DNA from: CBCXVS01 sp965178525
GTDB taxonomy: Bacteria; Tectomicrobia; Entotheonellia; Entotheonellales; Entotheonellaceae
Direction: 5' to 3'
Length of the DNA stretch: 22,672 nucleotides
NCBI GenBank assembly: GCA_965178525.1
Contig: CBCXVS010000101.1
Location: forward strand, 1-22,672
Below the pieces are notes generated by a model that made no database searches, was not told the DNA's origin, and saw nothing but the letters and a program-made list of their open reading frames with translations. This document shows, piece after piece, positions 8,009-16,061 of the stretch (position 1 is the first letter of the stretch; every line of letters begins with the position of its first letter). The translations under genes and the position numbers were made by a program.

Positions 8009-8129
8009 TAACGATGTACTGCAGCGTTGCCCAAGACGAGCGGTCCGTCAACGCCCTGGCGCCTCCTTTCCAGGAGGCCGGAACCGGCCCAGTGACAGAT
8101 GTCTGCAGGAGAGAGGAGTCGCTTTACAT

Positions 8130-8804
8130 ATGTGGCATAGGCTTTTCCATACCTGGCCAATGTTAGCTGCCCAACATTTCCCGAGAACACAGAGACACAT
8201 CATGGGGTCCGGGCACGTCGTCTGTGTGATGTTATTTCTGTGGTACACGACCGGTGGTGGCGTGGCCGCGGCATCAGAAAGTCCAACGCATGTCGTGAAC
8301 AATCTGGTACAAGCTATTGGCAGTATGAAAGCGGTGGAGAATGGCGCCTTGCCGCCGAACGCGATGACCCAAAACGCCGCGGCAGCCGAAACCGCCAATG
8401 CGATTCTCGATATTCCGCAGGTGAGTCAACGTGTATTGGGACGCTATTGGAAACAACGGACACCCAGAGAACAGCAAGAATTTGCCACGCTTCTGACCGA
8501 CCTTTTCGTTCATGTCGCCTATCCTAAATCGGCAGAGTTCTTCAACGATCTCGAGGTGCAGGTGACCGGTGAACGCATCACGGGAGAACGCGCCGTGGTC
8601 AAAACGACGGTAAGCGATCCAAAAGAAGGGTTGATTTCCGTCGACTACCGATTGCAACAACATAATGGGACGTGGCGCATCCGCGATATCGTTCTGGACG
8701 ACGTGAGCCTGGCGCGTAACCTGCGTTCGCAATGTCACAAAATCATTACGGAACATTCTTACGATGAGCTGCTCCGCCGGATGCGGGACAAGCTAGCGGA
8801 ATGA
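8130..8804 (+). CDS. hpnM: Hopanoid-associated MlaC/Ttg2D-family periplasmic protein HpnM
   Basis: MlaC/Ttg2D (Tol_Tol_Ttg2) proteins carry lipids through the periplasm, and HpnM is the version linked to hopanoid loci, thought to help move hopanoids to the outer membrane. The mature part shows the family pattern: ILDIPQVSQRVLGRYWKQ, QEFATLLTDLFVH, VDYRLQQHNGTWRIRDIVLDDVSLARNLRSQ. The frame is open back to 7947. ATG 8130 is preferred because AGGAGAGAGGAG lies just upstream and a promoter lies between. A hydrophobic signal-peptide core, VVCVMLFLWY, follows a second Met (8202), so the n-region is unusually long if 8130 is used. Length is 224 residues from 8130. No mlaE/F/D genes are nearby. Confidence 0.85.
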   Translation: MWHRLFHTWPMLAAQHFPRTQRHIMGSGHVVCVMLFLWYTTGGGVAAASESPTHVVNNLVQAIGSMKAVENGALPPNAMTQNAAAAETANAILDIPQVSQRVLGRYWKQRTPREQQEFATLLTDLFVHVAYPKSAEFFNDLEVQVTGERITGERAVVKTTVSDPKEGLISVDYRLQQHNGTWRIRDIVLDDVSLARNLRSQCHKIITEHSYDELLRRMRDKLAE

Positions 8805-8884
8805 CTGCAAACGCCTTGCCCTCCCCTCAATGCATCCATCTGCCTGCAAAGGTGTGAATCCGCTTACGCGCTCATGGTTTCATT

Positions 8885-8898
8885 CCGCATTCCGCATT
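8885..8898. repeat. Short heptamer repeat (ccgcatt)
   Basis: Two perfect tandem copies of ccgcatt at 8885-8891 and 8892-8898, preceded by a degenerate tttcatt, lie between hpnM and hpnH. It is the reverse complement of the heptamer in the array upstream of hpnA. Confidence 0.6.
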
Positions 8899-9054
8899 GG
8901 ATGCCGTCCAAGCACTTAAAAAAATTCGCGCAAGCCTTGCAGGCCGAACCCTTTTGACGGTATCTTTCCCTAACCTAACTTGTCAGAATGCTTGACAACG
9001 ATACGCCATCTCTCCAACCATGCCAGACGGACAGCGAGCAGAGGAACGACCAGG

Positions 9055-10059
9055 ATGAGTATTCCGGTACGACAGGCTTTGAAGGTGGGCGCCTATATCA
9101 TGCGTCAGCGCCTCACAGGGCGCACCCAATACCCTTTGGTACTGATGTTGGAACCCTTATTCCGTTGCAACTTGGCCTGCGCCGGGTGCGGCAAGATTCA
9201 ACATCCGACATCCATCTTGCGTCAACACCTGTCACCGGAGGCATGTTTCAAAGCGGTGGACGATTGCGGTGCGCCGCTCGTCTCTATCGCGGGTGGTGAA
9301 CCGCTCTTGCATCCGCAGATCGACGATATTGCGGCGGGACTCGTGGCGCGGGAAAAATTTGTCTATCTCTGTACCAATGCCTTGCGGCTGGAGGCATCTC
9401 TGACAAAATTTACTCCCTCGCCCTATTTCACCTTTAGCGTGCACCTAGATGGGCTGCGGCAGCGGCACGACGACTTGGTCTGCCGCGACGGCACCTTCGA
9501 TATCGCGACCCAGGCCATCCAAGCCGCCAAGGCTGCTGGCTTTCGTGTCACGACGAATACCACGGTTTTTGAAGGGGAAAACGTCGAAGACCTGCGGCAG
9601 TTTTTCGATTTTCTTGCCACCCTCGGCACAGATGGGATGATGGTCTCCCCGGGCTATAGCTACGAGAAAGCGCCCGACCAGGCGCATTTTCTCAAGCGGG
9701 AACGGACCCAAGAACTGTTTCGCCAAGTGTTCGCGGGCAAAAAATGGGATGTCAATCACTCTCCGCTCTTTCTCGAATTCCTCCAGGGCAAACGGGAGTA
9801 CTCGTGTACCCCGTGGGGCAATCCGAATTACAGCGTGCTGGGCTGGCAGAAACCCTGCTACTTGATGGCCGACGGCTATGTGGAGACGTTCCAAGAACTC
9901 ATGGCCGATACGAAATGGGACCGTTACGGGACCGGTCGTGATCCGCGCTGTGCGGATTGTATGGTCCATTGCGGCTATGAGCCGACAGCGGTGATGGACG
10001 CAGTGAGTAGTCCGGCAAAGATGGTGCAAGCGGCCCTGAGCACGTTTACGGTGAGGTGA
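9055..10059 (+). CDS. hpnH: Adenosylhopane synthase HpnH (radical SAM)
   Basis: Joins a 5'-deoxyadenosyl radical from SAM to diploptene to give adenosylhopane, the first step of bacteriohopanepolyol side-chain assembly. The [4Fe-4S] motif is C38-x3-C42-x2-C45 (FRCNLACAGCGK), followed by the SAM-binding SIAGGEPLLHP. The C-terminal cysteine regions (SCTPWGNPNYSVLGWQKPCYLMADG and DPRCADCMVHCGYEP) match HpnH proteins. ATG 9055 gives 334 residues with GAGGA 9 nt upstream. The last 14 bases overlap tail-to-tail with the CruF-like gene on the other strand. Confidence 0.96.
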   Translation: MSIPVRQALKVGAYIMRQRLTGRTQYPLVLMLEPLFRCNLACAGCGKIQHPTSILRQHLSPEACFKAVDDCGAPLVSIAGGEPLLHPQIDDIAAGLVAREKFVYLCTNALRLEASLTKFTPSPYFTFSVHLDGLRQRHDDLVCRDGTFDIATQAIQAAKAAGFRVTTNTTVFEGENVEDLRQFFDFLATLGTDGMMVSPGYSYEKAPDQAHFLKRERTQELFRQVFAGKKWDVNHSPLFLEFLQGKREYSCTPWGNPNYSVLGWQKPCYLMADGYVETFQELMADTKWDRYGTGRDPRCADCMVHCGYEPTAVMDAVSSPAKMVQAALSTFTVR

Positions 10060-11008
10060 CCTCCGGGTCGGGCGCCTTGTGGACAGCAGGTGCCGCATTC
10101 GTGCCAGATGGCTCGCGGCTGTCAGATGTCAGAAAACGGCGCAGGGGTGACGCGGGAAAATCTCGGCAATGCGCCTCTAGGTCGGCAGCCGTCGCTTGCT
10201 TTGCCGGATGTGTAATCTGTGTGCCGGCGAGCACCAGCAACGGCAGCAGCAAGAAGACGTCAACAACGCCGAGCGTATATTCGGCAATCACAAAGGTCAT
10301 CGTGACATTGAAGCCGTACACACCGAGATACAAGAGCGGCGCCAGCAAGCCCCGATACGGTACCCACGCCACCCCCCAATCCCGACGGGGTTGCGGACGA
10401 TGCCACAACACCCCATCGAGCCAGCGGTGCCACGTTACCAAGATCGTCCCGACCATCGCCCACCCCAGAAAGTTGGCTAAAGGCACGCCGAAATACACGC
10501 CCTCCTCGTAATAACCGTAAATCTGCCCCAAAAACCACCGCGAACCGCGTAATGCCACGGGGTCGATGACGATATCGAGCAGGACGAAAAGCGTCACCGC
10601 CAAGATGAGGACCGCTGGCGAACGCCGGATAGCGGCCGTATCGACGATTTGCACATCGCGCCAGCTACGCCTGAGCGGCGCACATAGCAAAAGCGCCGTG
10701 GTATAGCTCGCCGATGCCAGAAATGTGAAGGAGAGCGAATCCATAAAAGGCACATTGCTAACCCAAAGTTCGCGTTGGCGTGTTGTGTCGATGTAGTAAT
10801 AAAATCCATACGGAAAGCCGGTGCGCGTGGAACAATACTCCGAGAGAAATACCAGAACATAGCCCCCCACGGTGAAACTGAGGGTGTGCTTGAGCCCGAA
10901 GGAGAGCGTATTGGCCACGAGGTGAACGGCGAGAAAAATGAAGACATACGGCCGTAACACTACCGTACTCACGAGGAGTGTCCAGAGCGTGGGTTCCGCG
11001 TCCGTCAT
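10046..11008 (-). CDS. CruF-like carotenoid biosynthesis protein (DUF422), polytopic membrane protein
   Basis: DUF422 contains CruF, the 1',2'-hydratase that adds water to the psi end of gamma-carotene. This protein has about seven hydrophobic segments between residues 8 and 270. Conserved acidic/aromatic stretches follow the family pattern: SEYCSTRTGFPYG, VLLDIVIDPVALRG and GVYFGVPLANFLGW. The last 50 residues are hydrophilic. ATG 11008 is preferred over the adjacent ATG 11011 because GGGGAG then sits 5 nt away; this ribosome site overlaps the hpnA stop. It is the last gene of the shc-hpnG-hpnA operon, and no carotenoid gene is in the window, so its substrate may be a terpenoid of the hopanoid/squalene pathway. 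That reassignment is inference. Confidence 0.85.
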   Translation of the reverse strand: MTDAEPTLWTLLVSTVVLRPYVFIFLAVHLVANTLSFGLKHTLSFTVGGYVLVFLSEYCSTRTGFPYGFYYYIDTTRQRELWVSNVPFMDSLSFTFLASASYTTALLLCAPLRRSWRDVQIVDTAAIRRSPAVLILAVTLFVLLDIVIDPVALRGSRWFLGQIYGYYEEGVYFGVPLANFLGWAMVGTILVTWHRWLDGVLWHRPQPRRDWGVAWVPYRGLLAPLLYLGVYGFNVTMTFVIAEYTLGVVDVFLLLPLLVLAGTQITHPAKQATAADLEAHCRDFPASPLRRFLTSDSREPSGTNAAPAVHKAPDPEVTSP

Positions 11009-11018
11009 CATGGCTCCC

Positions 11019-12002
11019 CTAGGCGTAACCGTGCGTACGAAACCACTCGACGGCCTGCCGCAACGCGTCCTCGACCGGTGATTGCGGCAACCCTAGATCG
11101 CGCACGGCTTTCTGTGCCGTAAAATACATCGGATGCCGGGCCAAGCGCACCCCGACCAGGGGTACGGCCGGTGGTTTCTTGGTGAGCCGCGCCATGCCTT
11201 CACTGACGTAGCCCGCAGCCAGGGCCACCCTATAAGGGAGTCGCAGGCGAGGCGCAGGCAATCCGCTCACGGTCGCCAACAGGTGCAAGATAGCCTGTAA
11301 CGAGAGATTGCAGTGACCTAAAATATAGCGTTCGCCAATGGCGCCATGCCGGGCCGCCAGGAGATGCCCTTGGGCCACATCACGTACGTCAATGAGATTG
11401 AGCCCGGTATCGAGATAGGCCGGCATTTTCCGCCGCAGAAAGTCGACGATGATCTTCCCGGTCGGCGTGGGTTTCACATCCCACGGACCGACAGGGGCCG
11501 AAGGATGGACCACGACGACCGGTAGTCCCTGCTCACAAAGTGCCAGGACGCGCTGTTCCGCCAGAATTTTGCTGCGTTTATAGTGGCCTGCCGCTTCGGC
11601 AAGCGGCAGGGTGAGGCGTTCGTCGCCCGGGACGCCATGGGCCGGCAACCCAAGTGTCGCCACACTGCTGGTGTACACCACCCGCTGCACCCCGAGGTCG
11701 AGAGCGGCCTGCAGCAATTGCAGGGTGCCAGTCACATTGATGGCGTAGACGTCCTCAGCATGCGGTGTCCAGAGGCGATAGTGCGCAGCAGCATGATACA
11801 ACGTCTCACAGCCGCGTAGGGCAGCATACAGGGACGGCCCATCGCGCAAATCCCCATAGGCAATGTCAAGTGGCAGCCCATCAATATTGCGTGTCGCACT
11901 ACCGCGCCGTACAAGGACGCGTACCGTCTCCCCGGCGTCGAGCAAGGCACGGACAATATTGGCTCCAATAAATCCCGTTGCTCCGGTGACGAGTGTGGTC
12001 AC
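11019..12002 (-). CDS. hpnA: Hopanoid-associated NAD-dependent sugar epimerase HpnA
   Basis: Extended short-chain dehydrogenase/epimerase found in hopanoid clusters and thought to act on the sugar-derived side chain; its exact reaction is not settled. The start is GTG 12002, giving 327 residues that begin TTLVTGATGFIG, the NAD-binding GxxGxxG motif at residues 7-13. The catalytic triad elements are Ser112/113 in YTSSVATLG and Y141-x3-K145 in HYKRSK. The frame is open much further upstream, but that part is repeat-derived intergenic sequence without homology. The hpnG stop lies 74 nt upstream and the CruF-like gene follows after 10 nt. Confidence 0.92.
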   Translation of the reverse strand: MTTLVTGATGFIGANIVRALLDAGETVRVLVRRGSATRNIDGLPLDIAYGDLRDGPSLYAALRGCETLYHAAAHYRLWTPHAEDVYAINVTGTLQLLQAALDLGVQRVVYTSSVATLGLPAHGVPGDERLTLPLAEAAGHYKRSKILAEQRVLALCEQGLPVVVVHPSAPVGPWDVKPTPTGKIIVDFLRRKMPAYLDTGLNLIDVRDVAQGHLLAARHGAIGERYILGHCNLSLQAILHLLATVSGLPAPRLRLPYRVALAAGYVSEGMARLTKKPPAVPLVGVRLARHPMYFTAQKAVRDLGLPQSPVEDALRQAVEWFRTHGYA

Positions 12003-12016
12003 GACCTCAAGTCCCA

Positions 12017-12044
12017 AATGCGGAATGCGGAGTGCAGAATGCGG
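12017..12044. repeat. Heptamer tandem repeat (aatgcgg)
   Basis: Units aatgcgg at 12017-12023 and 12024-12030, degenerate agtgcag at 12031-12037, and aatgcgg at 12038-12044 lie in the gap between hpnG and hpnA. The same heptamer occurs inverted near 8885. Confidence 0.8.
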
Positions 12045-12076
12045 AATATGAAAATCATGGATGGCATCGCCATAGG

Positions 12077-12865
12077 TTACGATTGTTCCTGATGAAGTAG
12101 GGTAAAGAAGTGATGGAGCCAGACCCTCAAGGTTGTGCCGGCTATGCGGGCATGGCGCCAGAGATGGGGGAGATGGGTCAGGGTCAAGGGATGCCGTGTG
12201 ACAAAGCCAAGGAAGCGGCTCCATGGGAACCGGCCGTCCGGCGTGACCACCACCTCGGCAGGGAAGCAGAGGTCCTCATCGCTGGTGTCGAAAATCGTGC
12301 GCATGCTGGTGAATGGCACGTGATGGGCGGCGGCGACATGTCCAAGGCTGTACGACTCCATATCAATAGCGAGGGCGCCCGATTTTCGGCCAAGCGTTTG
12401 TTTGTCGATCGCGCGCGGGAGCAGGTCAATGTGACTTAGCAATCCCCCCACATGCCGGGCCAGCGCCGCACGCGTTGCAGCAGTGGTCGCGAGATGCGTC
12501 AATGCCGCATCCGGTATCACACTCGGGACGACGGAGGCGGCCTGCCCTGCAAAGGCATGGATCCCGGTGACGAGCACGGCATCACCGGTCGCGAGCTGCG
12601 GCTGTAAACCACCGGCAAAGCCGACGCTGAGTACGCCCCAAAGCCGACACTGATGCAGCACCCACTGCAGACCTGCAGCGGCGCGTTCCGCTCCCATGCC
12701 GCACCGTAGCAAGACCACCTCCCGGCTATGCACTTGGCCTTGCCAAAGCGTCCCAGCGGCGCTCACGATCCGACATTGCAGAGCCAATTGCCGGCGGACG
12801 AGGGCGGCCTCAGACGCCGACGCGGCCACAAGCGCCAAACGGGCAGGTTCCTGCATGGGGCGCAT
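12077..12865 (-). CDS. hpnG: Hopanoid-associated nucleoside phosphorylase/nucleosidase HpnG
   Basis: Removes adenine from adenosylhopane to give the ribosylhopane (or phosphoribosylhopane) intermediate. It belongs to the purine-nucleoside-phosphorylase fold. The ribose-binding signature is AIDMES at residues 167-172, with the catalytic-type acid in RTIFDTSDED (Asp193/Asp196). A glycine-rich GFAGGLQPQLATGDAVLV segment lies at about 82-99. Length is 262 residues, normal. ATG 12865 lies 3 nt after the shc stop; a second Met at 12856 is possible because only AAGG is seen as a ribosome site. It is co-transcribed with shc. Confidence 0.92.
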   Translation of the reverse strand: MRPMQEPARLALVAASASEAALVRRQLALQCRIVSAAGTLWQGQVHSREVVLLRCGMGAERAAAGLQWVLHQCRLWGVLSVGFAGGLQPQLATGDAVLVTGIHAFAGQAASVVPSVIPDAALTHLATTAATRAALARHVGGLLSHIDLLPRAIDKQTLGRKSGALAIDMESYSLGHVAAAHHVPFTSMRTIFDTSDEDLCFPAEVVVTPDGRFPWSRFLGFVTRHPLTLTHLPHLWRHARIAGTTLRVWLHHFFTLLHQEQS

Positions 12866-12868
12866 GCC

Positions 12869-14776
12869 TTAGGATTCCAGCAAACAGGTGCGATAGCGGG
12901 CTAACGCCATGAGTGGGAAATAATGCTGGTACATGTGGTATTTAATGAAAAAATGTTTCGGGAATCCCGTCCCGGTGAACTCCGGCTCATACCACGTGCC
13001 GTCGACCGTTTGCGTCCGCAGCAAGAATTCCACGCCACGGGCAACGGCATTATGCCGCACGGCCCCGGCCGCTATCAGGCCCATCAGGGCCCATGCGGTC
13101 TGTGACGCCGTGCTTTTCCCCTTGCCACGATCGGTGTGTGGCTCCTCATACGAATGACACGATTCACCCCAACCCCCATCGAGATTTTGGTGTTCGAGGA
13201 GCCATTGTAGGCTCCAGCGAATGTAGGGCTGGCGCATATCTTCACCCACCGCGTGCAACCCGCACAGGACATGGCAGGTGCCATAAATATAATTCACGCC
13301 CCAACGCCCATACCAACACCCGTCCGGTTCCTGGTTTTGCCGGATGAAACGCACGGCCCGCTGCACAATGCGGTGGGAACGCGGAAAGCCAATCAGTCCC
13401 AACAGTTCCAGGGCGCGGCCCGTGAGATCGCAGGTGCTGGGATCCAACAACGACTCCAGGTCGGCAAAGGGGATCTTATTGATGATCATTTTGTTATTGT
13501 TGACATCGAAAGCGCCCCAGCCGCCATCGTCACACTGCATGCTGAGGAGCCAACGCAATGCCCGTTGCATGGCCTCGCCTTTTTCCTCATCAGGCAATCC
13601 GGCTTTGTGCATGGCAATGAGCACCGCCGCCGTGTCGTCGTTGTCCGGGTAAAAGTCGTTATGGAACTCAAACGACCATCCGCCCGGTTCCCCGCGGCGA
13701 TTTTTGACGCTCCAATCGCCCTCACGCAACACCTGTTTGCCCAACACCCACGTCAAGGAGCGCCGTAGGGAGGGATGCGTACGCGGGATGCCAGCATCCG
13801 CCAGTGCCGTGACGGCTAACACGGTATCCCATATCGGCGAGACACACGCTTGCAAACGGAACGTCTCATCTTCTTCAATGCCAAAGCGCTCGATGGCCTG
13901 CAAGCCTTTGGCCACCTGCGGCGAGTCGAGGCGATAGCCAAGTGCGACCAGCGCCAAGACCGAATTGATCATCGCCGGCATAATGCCGCCCCAATCTCCT
14001 GTATGGTCCTGATGTTCCAGCATCCACTGTTCGGCCCGCCGCAGCGCCGTCTCCCGCAAGGTCTGGGAAGTGTACCGCTCTGACGCTTTTAACAAATTAT
14101 CGATCAGGACAAAAAGCAACTCCCAACTCAGACCCTTATCCCGCCGTTTCAGCGCATAGCGGGCAGGACCCGGAGGCTCGACAAACAATTCCTCGGTCAC
14201 CTGACACTCAGGAGGCAGCAGGCATACAGGCTTCTTGGCAAACAGAATCGTCAAGGGGATAATGACGCTGCGCGACCAGCTTGACAATTCGTAGATATTA
14301 AAATAAAACGAGGCAGGTAGGAAGGTGATCTCCGGGGGAATGATCGGAATGCCAGGCCAGGCAAATTGGTCAAACAGGGCCAGGAAAACTTTGGTAAAGA
14401 CGCGAGCCTGGCTCAACCCGCCCAGCGCCCGGATACGCTGTCGGGCCCGTTGTAGCGGTGGTTCATCGGGGGACATCCCCGCTACCCGCATGGCAAAATA
14501 GGCCTCCACCGTCGTGCTCAGATCGCTCGGCCCCCCATAATACAGGGACCAGCCCCCATCCGCCAACTGTTCTGACAGGAGGTAATGAACACACTTCTCC
14601 TGACGGACTTTGTCCACATGGCCAATGATATGGCGAAACAAGAGATATTCTGATGTCAGGGTTGTATTCGCCTCCAATTCACCAACCCAGTAGCCCTCTG
14701 GATGCTGCTGCGATAAGATATATGTCTGCGAACGCTTAATGGCTTGTACCAGCTGTTCAGGTGCCACAGCGTGCAT
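12869..14776 (-). CDS. shc: Squalene-hopene cyclase
   Basis: Cyclises squalene to hopene/hopanol at the cytoplasmic membrane. The catalytic DxDD motif is D378-N-D380-D381 followed by TA. Several QW-type repeats are visible, for example QQHPEGYW, EQLADGGW, MQCDDGGWGAF, NQEPDGCWYGRWGVNY, HQNLDGGW and TQTVDGTWYEPEFTGTGFP. ATG 14776 gives 635 residues with GGAGG 7 nt upstream, and is preferred to an in-frame start at 14827 that has no ribosome site. The length matches bacterial Shc (about 630-660). It is the first gene of the operon shc-hpnG-hpnA-CruF-like, behind a good promoter. Confidence 0.98.
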   Translation of the reverse strand: MHAVAPEQLVQAIKRSQTYILSQQHPEGYWVGELEANTTLTSEYLLFRHIIGHVDKVRQEKCVHYLLSEQLADGGWSLYYGGPSDLSTTVEAYFAMRVAGMSPDEPPLQRARQRIRALGGLSQARVFTKVFLALFDQFAWPGIPIIPPEITFLPASFYFNIYELSSWSRSVIIPLTILFAKKPVCLLPPECQVTEELFVEPPGPARYALKRRDKGLSWELLFVLIDNLLKASERYTSQTLRETALRRAEQWMLEHQDHTGDWGGIMPAMINSVLALVALGYRLDSPQVAKGLQAIERFGIEEDETFRLQACVSPIWDTVLAVTALADAGIPRTHPSLRRSLTWVLGKQVLREGDWSVKNRRGEPGGWSFEFHNDFYPDNDDTAAVLIAMHKAGLPDEEKGEAMQRALRWLLSMQCDDGGWGAFDVNNNKMIINKIPFADLESLLDPSTCDLTGRALELLGLIGFPRSHRIVQRAVRFIRQNQEPDGCWYGRWGVNYIYGTCHVLCGLHAVGEDMRQPYIRWSLQWLLEHQNLDGGWGESCHSYEEPHTDRGKGKSTASQTAWALMGLIAAGAVRHNAVARGVEFLLRTQTVDGTWYEPEFTGTGFPKHFFIKYHMYQHYFPLMALARYRTCLLES

Positions 14777-14869
14777 TCGCTTTCCTCCGTTCTCGTGTCG
14801 CCTCACAAGGGGCGTCGCATCTACCATTGAGGAAGTCTGAATACCGACGAGGTGTTCTTACGACAGGAT

Positions 14870-14899
14870 TTGCGACACGGCAGGAGTTACTATTATATA
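14870..14899 (+). promoter_or_regulatory. Possible overlapping promoter for the radical SAM gene
   Basis: On the plus strand TTGCGA (14870-14875) precedes TATTAT (14891-14896, 15-nt spacing) or TATATA (14894-14899, 18-nt spacing). This -10 region overlaps the shc -10 on the opposite strand, so the two divergent units could compete for polymerase. The match is only moderate. Confidence 0.35.
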
Positions 14900-14919
14900 C
14901 GGAATGGGCACAGACGCAA
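14892..14919 (-). promoter_or_regulatory. Sigma70-type promoter of the shc operon
   Basis: On the minus strand a perfect TATAAT (14897-14892) is preceded after 16 nt by TTGCGT (14919-14914). It would give a leader of about 110 nt before shc. Confidence 0.6.
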
Positions 14920-15058
14920 CGTCCAATTTTTACGATACATCTGCGGTCCGTGCGCGAGAGCGAAAAACGCGCGACAGACAGCCGCTGGCCTCGTCCAGCC
15001 TTGGCCCAAGCGTAGCGGTATCGCGTTACATTCCTTACCACATTGAGGTAACAACACG

Positions 15059-16000
15059 ATGAAAGCCACTGCGAATCCTGCCGCGTCTCTGCCGATGCAG
15101 CCGCAGGAACCACCTGTACAGAATCCCCCTCACGCCCCGTTTTGCCATCTCAAAGCACTCTGGTTCCAACTGACGGGGATGCTATGTAACTTGACGTGTG
15201 TGCATTGCTTCATCGCCTGTAGCCCAACGAATCACCGTTTGAAGTTTCTCGAACCGGACACCGTCTATCGCTACCTCGACGAAGCCACCCACCTGGGGGT
15301 GCGCGAGATTTACTTCACGGGTGGCGAACCGTTTTTGCATAAGCAGATTTTGCCGATCCTGGCCCGCTCCCTGCAGGTGGCGCCCACCACCGTACTGACC
15401 AATGGCACACTGATGACGTCCAGTGTGGCCGACGCCCTGGGCGCCCTGCAAGCTGAGTCGCGCTATTCGCTTGAAATTCGGATCAGTGTGGACGACGTCG
15501 ACGAAGCCCGCAATGACGCCGTGCGTGGCAAAGGTGTGCTCCGCAAGTCATTGCACGCCATGCGGCTGCTCCAAGAGCATGGGATTTTGCCGATCGTGGC
15601 GGTGACGGAATATCTTTACGAGACCCAACAGACGCCGCCGCAACCCGGGGAAGGTAGTGGCTTTTACCAAAAGTTCCGGGATTTCTTGCTGGCGAACGGC
15701 ATTCACAAACCCCGGCTCAAGGTCATTCCGGTCTTTGCCATGGGACAGTTGGAAGGTACGGCGCCCCTCGCATCGTATGTGACCCCGGAGATAATGCAGG
15801 ATTTTGATGTCGAGACGCTACAATGTACGTCATCCCGTATTGTCGCGGATGGGGGCGTGTACACCTGCCCGCTCCTGGTCGGGGAGGCCAAGGCTCTGCT
15901 GTCTACGGAGTCGCTCACGGAGGCCTTTCAGCCATGCACGCTGTATCACACGGCGTGCCATACGTGCTATGTTACCGGGATGACGTGTGCCAATTATTAA
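15059..16000 (+). CDS. Radical SAM protein with cysteine-rich C-terminus
   Basis: The [4Fe-4S] motif is C43-x3-C47-x2-C50 (LCNLTCVHC), followed by YFTGGEPFLHK, the SAM-binding GGE motif, and VLTNGTLM. The last 60 or so residues hold six cysteines (LQC, YTC, QPC, TAC, HTC, MTC) and look SPASM- or twitch-like, suggesting one or more auxiliary iron-sulfur clusters. There is no B12-binding domain, so it is not an HpnP-type methylase. Start ATG 15059 has GAGG 10 nt upstream; length is 313 residues. It is divergent from shc and followed 61 nt later by a metallophosphoesterase. The substrate is not recognisable. Hopanoid modification and peptide modification are both possible. Confidence 0.8.
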   Translation: MKATANPAASLPMQPQEPPVQNPPHAPFCHLKALWFQLTGMLCNLTCVHCFIACSPTNHRLKFLEPDTVYRYLDEATHLGVREIYFTGGEPFLHKQILPILARSLQVAPTTVLTNGTLMTSSVADALGALQAESRYSLEIRISVDDVDEARNDAVRGKGVLRKSLHAMRLLQEHGILPIVAVTEYLYETQQTPPQPGEGSGFYQKFRDFLLANGIHKPRLKVIPVFAMGQLEGTAPLASYVTPEIMQDFDVETLQCTSSRIVADGGVYTCPLLVGEAKALLSTESLTEAFQPCTLYHTACHTCYVTGMTCANY

Positions 16001-16002
16001 AA

Positions 16003-16035
16003 AGCTATTAGCTATTAGCTGTTAGCTCTCAGCTT
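16003..16035. repeat. Heptamer tandem repeat (agctatt)
   Basis: Units agctatt, agctatt, agctgtt and agctctc (16003-16030), followed by a partial agctt, fill the gap between the radical SAM gene and the metallophosphoesterase gene. Heptamer arrays of this type also occur, with a different unit, near 8885 and 12017. Confidence 0.8.
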
Positions 16036-16061
16036 GGTAGGCTTCGCATACAGAGAAGAAT

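Noticed and set aside
7947..8129. N-terminal extension of hpnM back to 7947
   Set aside because: It contains a strong TTGACA/TTTACT promoter, lacks homology, and a much better ribosome site precedes ATG 8130.
8955..8985. Promoter for hpnH (TTGACG followed by TAACTT)
   Set aside because: The -10 matches only three of six bases; not strong enough to list as a feature, although hpnH may well have its own promoter in 8805-9054.
9445..10098. Minus-strand 217-residue frame
   Set aside because: Antisense to hpnH, whose cysteine motifs and length are secure; composition is typical of a shadow frame.
12003..12224. N-terminal extension of hpnA upstream of GTG 12002
   Set aside because: It runs through the heptamer repeats and the end of hpnG, while the Rossmann motif starts right after 12002.
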